Assembly: GCA_934481375.1 (NCBI GenBank)
Contig: CAKSPN010000003.1
Coordinates: 1-27,418 of the forward strand
Direction of reading: 5' to 3'
DNA: 27,418 nt
Origin: an uncultured Clostridia bacterium
GTDB taxonomy: Bacteria > Bacillota > Clostridia > UBA1381
In this document: positions 22,529 through 27,418 of the stretch, one piece after another
Layout: every line of letters starts with the position of its first letter
Position numbering within the stretch: position 1 is the stretch's first letter
Position numbers and translations under genes: made by a program
The notes under the pieces: generated by a model
What the model was told of the DNA's origin: nothing
What the model saw: the letters and a program-made list of their open reading frames with translations, nothing else
Databases searched by the model: none

Positions 22529-23386
22529 ATGTCATTTTCATCACAGATAAAAAACAGCCTGTGCAAAACGGAGACGGACTGCGAAATGTGCCGTTTTGCC
22601 GAGATTGCCGGCATACTGCGCTTTACAGGTTCGGTAACGGACGGAAAAATCCGTTTTTCGACTGAGAACGAATGTGTGGCGGACAGGCTGTATGAGGATT
22701 TGCACGAGGCGTTCGGCGTCATGGCAAATCCTGTGCGCTCAATGAGAAAGCAGACATTTTTAATAGATGATAAGAATATAGTAGAAAATATAGCCGACAG
22801 CCTTGCGGATCCGACTCCGTTTGAGTGCTGCCGTGCTTCTTTTGTGCGTGGTGCGTTTTTGGGCGGCGGCTCTATGACCGACCCCGAAAAGAGCTATCAT
22901 ATAGAGTTTTGCACAAAAAGCGTAAAAGAAGCGGACAAGCTTTGCAATATACTTGCTGAGCACGGCTTTGCGCCTAAAGTATCGGAGCGCAAAGGAAAGA
23001 AAGTGGTATATATAAAGGAGTGCGAACAGGTTGCCGACCTTTTGGGATATATGGGTGCGGACAACGGTGCGCTCGAAATGTTTACCATACAGGTTGAAAA
23101 GCAGATGCGCAACGAGGTGAACAGGCAGGTAAACTGTGAAAACGCAAATATGAACAAATCGGCGATTGCGTCCTCAAAGCATACTGCGGCGATACACAAA
23201 ATCAAGAAAGCCGGCAAGTGGGATAAACTGCCGGAGGTTTTAAAGGAAATAGGAGATTTGAGGGAGCAGTATCCCGATATAAGCCTTAAGGAGCTGGGCG
23301 AAATGACCGAGCCGCCCATAGGCAAATCGGGCGTAAACCACAGATTAAACAGGATAATCGAAATTTCACAGAGTATATCCGAGTAA
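22529..23386 (+). CDS. whiA: DNA-binding protein WhiA
   Basis: WhiA combines a degenerate LAGLIDADG homing-endonuclease-like domain with a C-terminal helix-turn-helix. Here residues 1-190 hold the first (CCRASFVRGAFLGGGSMTDPEKSYHIE is the central part, from about residue 100) and about 200-285 the second (DISLKELGEM, then IGKSGVNHRLNRI). It regulates sporulation genes in Streptomyces and affects division and chromosome segregation in B. subtilis. The 285-residue length is slightly short for the family, but both domains are complete. It follows yvcK after 16 bases and is probably in the same transcript. Confidence 0.95.
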   Translation: MSFSSQIKNSLCKTETDCEMCRFAEIAGILRFTGSVTDGKIRFSTENECVADRLYEDLHEAFGVMANPVRSMRKQTFLIDDKNIVENIADSLADPTPFECCRASFVRGAFLGGGSMTDPEKSYHIEFCTKSVKEADKLCNILAEHGFAPKVSERKGKKVVYIKECEQVADLLGYMGADNGALEMFTIQVEKQMRNEVNRQVNCENANMNKSAIASSKHTAAIHKIKKAGKWDKLPEVLKEIGDLREQYPDISLKELGEMTEPPIGKSGVNHRLNRIIEISQSISE

Positions 23387-23406
23387 GACACGAAAGGGAA
23401 AATGAT

Positions 23407-26400
23407 ATGAGTTTCTGTCATCTTCACACACATACCGAATACAGCCTTCTCGACGGCGAGGCGAGCATAAAAAAGCTTGTGGCGAGGGTTAAGGAGCTGG
23501 GAATGGACTCCTGCGCCATAACCGATCACGGCAATATGTACGGCGCCGCCGATTTTTGGCGTGAGTGTAAGGCGCAGGGGGTTCACCCCGTAATCGGCTG
23601 TGAGGTGTATATGGCGCCGAGAAGCCGCTTTGACAAGGTACATGACATTGATAATAAAACAAACCACCTTATACTGCTTGCAGAAAATCAGAAAGGCTAC
23701 GAAAATCTGATATACCTTGTAAGTATGGGATTTATAGAGGGTTTTTATTATAAGCCGAGGATAGATTTCGAGCTTTTGACGGAGTATAAGGAGGGACTTA
23801 TCGTTTTAAGCGCCTGCCTTGCCGGTGAAATACCGCAAAGGCTTGTAAGCGGTGATTATGACGGCGCAAAAGCGATTGCCGAGCGTTATGTAAACCTTTT
23901 GGGTAAGGACAATTATTTTATCGAAATACAGGATCACGGCATTGCCGAGCAGAAAAAGATAATTCCCGATCTTATAAAGCTTTCAAAAGAGGTCGGAGTG
24001 GGACTTGCCGCAACAAACGATATTCACTATATAAATAAATCGGACGCCAAATATCAGGACGTTTTAATGTGCATACAAATGGAAAAAACGGTGGACGATC
24101 CCGACAGAATGAAGTTTGAGACGGAGGAATTTTATTTAAAATCCCCCGAGGAGATGTCGGAGCTATTTTCGTATGCGCCCGAGGCGGTCGAAAATACGGA
24201 GAAGATTGCAAAAAGATGCAATGTTGAATTTGATTTCAATTCACAGCATTTGCCGAAATATGACGTGCCTGACGGAAAAGACGCATACGGATACCTTGAG
24301 GAGCTTTGCTTTGACGGCTTAAATAAGCGTTACGAAAATCCGTCCGAGGAGCTTAAGGAAAGATTGCGCTACGAACTGGGCGTTATAAAAAATATGGGTT
24401 TTGTCGACTATTTTCTTATAGTGCGTGACTTTATACATTTTGCGAGAACGCACGGCGTTATGGTAGGACCGGGACGGGGAAGCGCGGCGGGAAGCATAGT
24501 CTCGTACTGCCTTGAAATAACGTCAATCGATCCGATAAAATACAGCCTTATTTTTGAGCGTTTTTTAAACCCCGAGCGTGTAAGTATGCCTGATATAGAT
24601 ATTGACTTTGCGCCGTCGGGCAGACAAAAGGTAATAGATTATGTTGTTTCCAAGTACGGCGAAAAGCAGGTTGCGCAGATAGTTACGTTCGGAACCATGA
24701 AAGCAAAGCTTGCGGTGCGTGACGTGGGAAGAACGCTCAATATCCCTTATAATGAGGTGGATAAGGTTGCAAAGCTTATACCGAACGACCTTAAAATGAC
24801 GATTGAAAAAGCGCTCGATGTTTCAAAGGAATTAAAGGCGCTCTACGACTCGGACGCACGCATAAAGGAGCTTATAGATACCTCCTGTGCGCTTGAGGGC
24901 TTGCCGAGACACGCTTCAACGCACGCCGCAGGCGTGGTTATAACGAGCGAGCCGCTTGTCAGCTATCTGCCGCTTACGGTAAATAAGGAAAACTTTATCA
25001 CAACGCAGTTTACAAAAGATACGGTTGAAAGCCTGGGACTTCTCAAAATGGACTTTTTGGGATTGCGAAACCTTACGGTAATCGAAAATGCTGTTGCCAT
25101 AATCGAAAAAACACGTGGAATTAAGCTTGATATAAACAGTATAGATTATGACAGGAAAGAGGTATTTAACCTTATATCGTCGGGCAATACGGACGGTGTG
25201 TTCCAGATGGAAAGCGCCGGTATGCAGTCGTTTATGACAGAATTAAAGCCCGACTGCATAGAAGATGTAATAGCCGGAATTTCTCTCTACCGCCCAGGAC
25301 CTATGGAGCAGATACCGAGATATATCGACAATAAAAAGCACCCCGATAAAATAACATATAAACATCCGCTTTTGGAAAATATACTTAATGTAACATACGG
25401 CTGTATGGTGTATCAGGAACAGGTGCTTGAAATAGTGCGTGTGCTTGCGGGATATTCGCTCGGAAAGGCGGATCAGTTACGCAGAATTATAAGCAAGAAA
25501 AAAGTCGACCAAATGCAGATAGAGCGTAAGAATTTCATTTACGGCTCCGAGGACGGCACAATAAAAGGCTGTATCAAAAACGGCATAGACGAAAAAACGG
25601 CGATAGCGATATTTGACGAAATAAACGATTTCGCAAGCTATGCGTTCAATAAATCCCATGCGGCGGCGTATGCGTTTGTAACGTATCAGACGGCGTATTT
25701 AAAGACGTTTTACCCGGTTGAGTATATGGCGTCGCTTATTTCGAGCATAGACGATACCGATAAGATAAACCACTACATCGAAAACTGCCGTGAAATGGGT
25801 ATAGACCGTCTGCCGCCCGATGTAAACAAGAGCGAGGACGTGTTCACGGTTGAGGGCAACGGAATAAGATTTGGTCTGTCGGCGGTTAAGAACGTCGGAC
25901 GGGGACTTATCGTAAAGCTTGTGAACGAGCGTGAGCGAAACGGCAAGTTCAAAAACTTTTCCGATTTTATCGACCGTATGGCAGGCGAGGATATGAACAA
26001 GCGTGCGCTTGAGGGACTTATTTACTGCGGTGCGTTCGATTCAATGGGGATAAAGCGTTCACAGCTGCTGGCGGTATACGAAAGCGCTCTTGAGGGTACT
26101 TTAAGAAATGCAAGAGATAATGTCGCAGGGCAGATTTCGCTGTTTGAAACCGCAGGCGAGGGCAGTACCGAAATGGAATTTCCCGATATTGAGGAACTCG
26201 ACCGCCGTACTCTTTTGCGCCATGAAAAGGAGTCCACGGGAATGTACTTTACGGGCCACCCAATGGAGGAGTATACGGAGCGTGCGAAAAAAATTACAAA
26301 ATACAATATAGGCGATATTCTCGAAAGCGTTCATAAGGACGACGAGGGCGTGTATCATGCGATAAACGGTGCAATCAGGGATAACGACATCGTAACAGTA

Positions 26401-26877
26401 TGCGCCGTTATAGAGAAAAGAAGAAACAAGACAACACGCTCAAATTCGCAGATGGCGTTTGTCACGCTTGAGGACTCTTACGGAAGTATAGAGGGAATAG
26501 TATTTCCGAAGGTGCTTGCGGAATACTCGTCACGGCTTGAGGAAAACGCCGTTGTGGCGGTGCATGGGCGTGTAAGCATACGTGAGGACGAAGCGCCGAA
26601 GCTTTTGTGCGAATCGGTGCAGACGTTCGAGGAGGCGGAGCTTATGAACAAACCGGCTCCCAAGCTGTATATAAAGCTCCCGACACGCAGTGAGGAAACG
26701 CTCGCCTCGGTATGCGAAAGCCTTGCGCCGTATATGGGCGACACCGAGGTAAGGCTTTTCTTTGAGGATACGAAAAAGGTTGCCTCCGTACCGCATAGAT
26801 TTTGGTTTAACGGCACAAATTCGGCGGTCGAGGACTTGAAAAAAGTGTTCGGAGCGGACAACGTAAAGCTGAAATAG
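23407..26877 (+). CDS. dnaE: DNA polymerase III alpha subunit, DnaE type
   Basis: DnaE is a C-family replicative DNA polymerase; Firmicutes usually also have PolC, with DnaE extending primers on the lagging strand. The 1156 residues match DnaE1. An N-terminal PHP domain (CHLHTHTEYSLLDGEA, ITDHGNMYG) is followed by the palm with the catalytic aspartates D396 and D398 (MPDIDIDF) and the third in KMDFLGLRNL. Fingers, helix-hairpin-helix and OB-fold (FVTLEDSYGSIEGIVFP) regions then follow, with a short C-terminus. No intein or frameshift is seen. The ribosome site AAAGGG is about eight bases upstream of the ATG. It ends the operon; an AT-rich hairpin follows. Confidence 0.97.
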   Translation: MSFCHLHTHTEYSLLDGEASIKKLVARVKELGMDSCAITDHGNMYGAADFWRECKAQGVHPVIGCEVYMAPRSRFDKVHDIDNKTNHLILLAENQKGYENLIYLVSMGFIEGFYYKPRIDFELLTEYKEGLIVLSACLAGEIPQRLVSGDYDGAKAIAERYVNLLGKDNYFIEIQDHGIAEQKKIIPDLIKLSKEVGVGLAATNDIHYINKSDAKYQDVLMCIQMEKTVDDPDRMKFETEEFYLKSPEEMSELFSYAPEAVENTEKIAKRCNVEFDFNSQHLPKYDVPDGKDAYGYLEELCFDGLNKRYENPSEELKERLRYELGVIKNMGFVDYFLIVRDFIHFARTHGVMVGPGRGSAAGSIVSYCLEITSIDPIKYSLIFERFLNPERVSMPDIDIDFAPSGRQKVIDYVVSKYGEKQVAQIVTFGTMKAKLAVRDVGRTLNIPYNEVDKVAKLIPNDLKMTIEKALDVSKELKALYDSDARIKELIDTSCALEGLPRHASTHAAGVVITSEPLVSYLPLTVNKENFITTQFTKDTVESLGLLKMDFLGLRNLTVIENAVAIIEKTRGIKLDINSIDYDRKEVFNLISSGNTDGVFQMESAGMQSFMTELKPDCIEDVIAGISLYRPGPMEQIPRYIDNKKHPDKITYKHPLLENILNVTYGCMVYQEQVLEIVRVLAGYSLGKADQLRRIISKKKVDQMQIERKNFIYGSEDGTIKGCIKNGIDEKTAIAIFDEINDFASYAFNKSHAAAYAFVTYQTAYLKTFYPVEYMASLISSIDDTDKINHYIENCREMGIDRLPPDVNKSEDVFTVEGNGIRFGLSAVKNVGRGLIVKLVNERERNGKFKNFSDFIDRMAGEDMNKRALEGLIYCGAFDSMGIKRSQLLAVYESALEGTLRNARDNVAGQISLFETAGEGSTEMEFPDIEELDRRTLLRHEKESTGMYFTGHPMEEYTERAKKITKYNIGDILESVHKDDEGVYHAINGAIRDNDIVTVCAVIEKRRNKTTRSNSQMAFVTLEDSYGSIEGIVFPKVLAEYSSRLEENAVVAVHGRVSIREDEAPKLLCESVQTFEEAELMNKPAPKLYIKLPTRSEETLASVCESLAPYMGDTEVRLFFEDTKKVASVPHRFWFNGTNSAVEDLKKVFGADNVKLK

Positions 26878-26909
26878 TGAAAGTGACCAAATTTCACTCA
26901 AGTTTATTT

Positions 26910-26945
26910 GTTAAAATTTCATCAATTTCTACTTGAAATTTTAAC
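26910..26945 (+). terminator. AT-rich hairpin after dnaE (weak or partial terminator)
   Basis: GTTAAAATTTCA (26910-26921) and TGAAATTTTAAC (26934-26945) pair perfectly over 12 bp with a 12-nt loop. Low GC and no T-run make efficient termination doubtful. The 3' arm overlaps the proposed -35 of the next promoter. Confidence 0.4.
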
Positions 26946-26961
26946 GGAAATGCGATAAAAT
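26933..26961 (+). promoter_or_regulatory. Possible promoter of mtrB
   Basis: TTGAAA (26933-26938) and TAAAAT (26956-26961) are 17 bases apart. A perfect TATAAT at 26964-26969 has no good -35 at the usual distance. Confidence 0.45.
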
Positions 26962-27002
26962 AATATAATACTAATATTTGGTATATTGAAAGGATGTAGG
27001 CT

Positions 27003-27239
27003 ATGGAAGAATCGATAGGAAATGATTATATAGCTGTAAAGGCGCTTGAAAACGGCGTCAGCATTATAGGAATTACCCGTGGGCGTGATACAAAGTTTCA
27101 CCACACGGAAAAGCTCGACGCAGGCGAGGTTTATCTTGCGCAGTTCACGGAGATTACCTCGGCAATGAAAATAAAGGGGAAAGCGGAGATATATACCAAG
27201 CTGGGGAAAATCGTTTCCGACGGAATAACGGTGAAATAA
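27003..27239 (+). CDS. mtrB: Trp RNA-binding attenuation protein (TRAP, MtrB)
   Basis: TRAP is an 11-subunit ring that, when loaded with tryptophan, wraps (G/U)AG-repeat RNA and shuts off trp genes. The 78 residues align without gaps with B. subtilis TRAP as I recall it, through the core VKALENGVSIIGITRGRDTK and FHHTEKLDAGEVYLAQFTE. Of the three RNA-binding residues, K37 and K56 are kept and Arg58 is Lys. T25 and T30, near the tryptophan site, are kept; position 28 in the BC loop is Arg rather than Thr. AAAGGATG precedes the ATG. No trp gene, anti-TRAP gene or clear (G/U)AG array is visible in the window. The following small gene starts one base after the stop, so the two are co-translated. 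Confidence 0.9.
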   Translation: MEESIGNDYIAVKALENGVSIIGITRGRDTKFHHTEKLDAGEVYLAQFTEITSAMKIKGKAEIYTKLGKIVSDGITVK

Positions 27240-27240
27240 T

Positions 27241-27418
27241 ATGTGGACAGTAGTATATATCACTCATGAGGAAAAATCCGCACGGCTTTTGGTAAGCCGA
27301 TTGAGAGAACACGGGATATTGTCCCGTATGAGGCGCATAGGCAAGGGTAAGGATTATCAGGAATGTGAGGTGCTTGTACCCCAGCCGGAGGTAAATTATG
27401 CGCAGGATATCATTATAG
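27241..27418 (+). CDS. Start of a small unidentified protein (3' end outside window)
   Basis: The ATG lies one base after the mtrB stop and the frame stays open for 59 codons to the window end. The sequence begins MWTVVYITHEEKSARLLVSR and continues with LREHGILSRMRRIGKG and YQECEVLVPQPEVNYAQDII. The pattern (a strand, a helix with leucine spacing, then EVLVP-x-E and a second helix) resembles small ferredoxin-like-fold proteins of the DUF2007 kind that often sit beside dnaE or pfkA in Clostridia; this is an impression only. Its coupling to mtrB suggests joint expression. Confidence 0.7.
   Translation, partial: MWTVVYITHEEKSARLLVSRLREHGILSRMRRIGKGKDYQECEVLVPQPEVNYAQDIII

Noticed and set aside
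23402..23409. Mini-ORF ATG ATA TGA overlapping the dnaE start
   Set aside because: Two codons in an AT-rich start region are expected by chance, and it has no separate ribosome site.
22897..23667. 256-codon minus-strand frame spanning whiA and dnaE
   Set aside because: It lies opposite two clearly identified genes and has no recognisable domain or ribosome site.
1..27418. CRISPR array, transposase, prophage or integrase genes
   Set aside because: No regularly spaced repeats and no mobile-element protein were recognised on either strand.

Overview
The window reads as chromosomal DNA from a Gram-positive anaerobe of the class Clostridia, probably an uncultured gut or plant-fibre degrader. Three things point there. 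The core block hprK-murB-rapZ-yvcK-whiA-dnaE has the Firmicutes order, Shine-Dalgarno sites are strong (AGGAGG type), and secreted enzymes are anchored by S-layer homology (SLH) repeats. A more exact placement (for example Monoglobus-like or Oscillospirales) is only an impression.

Layout. (1) 1-10460, plus strand: a surface polysaccharide locus. It holds the end of an unidentified protein, then two paralogous secreted GH-A-clan glycosidases with SLH anchors, with a large GLUG-repeat secreted protein between them; a strong terminator closes it. (2) 10482-12090, plus strand: the Mg2+ transporter gene mgtE behind a roughly 170-nt leader with a possible 28-codon leader ORF, a 12-bp hairpin and a hairpin over the mgtE ribosome binding site. 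(3) 12109-15024, minus strand: a cytoplasmic heparinase II/III-like lyase, a MntA/HepT (MNT-HEPN) toxin-antitoxin pair bracketed by two near-identical 83-84 bp repeats, and the tmRNA gene ssrA. (4) 15151-18536: a small YdcZ-type transporter (plus), convergent with the minus-strand operon murA-walJ-rlmH, then rpmB (minus). (5) 18709 to the end, plus strand: the operon hprK-murB-rapZ-yvcK-whiA-dnaE, followed by a gene for a TRAP (MtrB) tryptophan-responsive RNA-binding protein and the start of a small unidentified protein.

How the genes work together. Region 1 probably binds and cuts a plant or host polysaccharide at the cell surface. The cytoplasmic lyase could finish uronic-acid-containing oligosaccharides, but its link to region 1 is inference. 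Regions 4 and 5 combine cell-wall precursor synthesis (MurA, MurB, with YvcK and RapZ as carbon and wall regulators), carbon control (HprK) and replication (DnaE). The points most worth a second look are the mgtE leader, the repeat-bracketed toxin-antitoxin pair beside ssrA, and the TRAP protein with a changed RNA-contact residue. Nothing in the window is clearly a wholly new system; no CRISPR array, complete insertion sequence, rRNA or ordinary tRNA was found.
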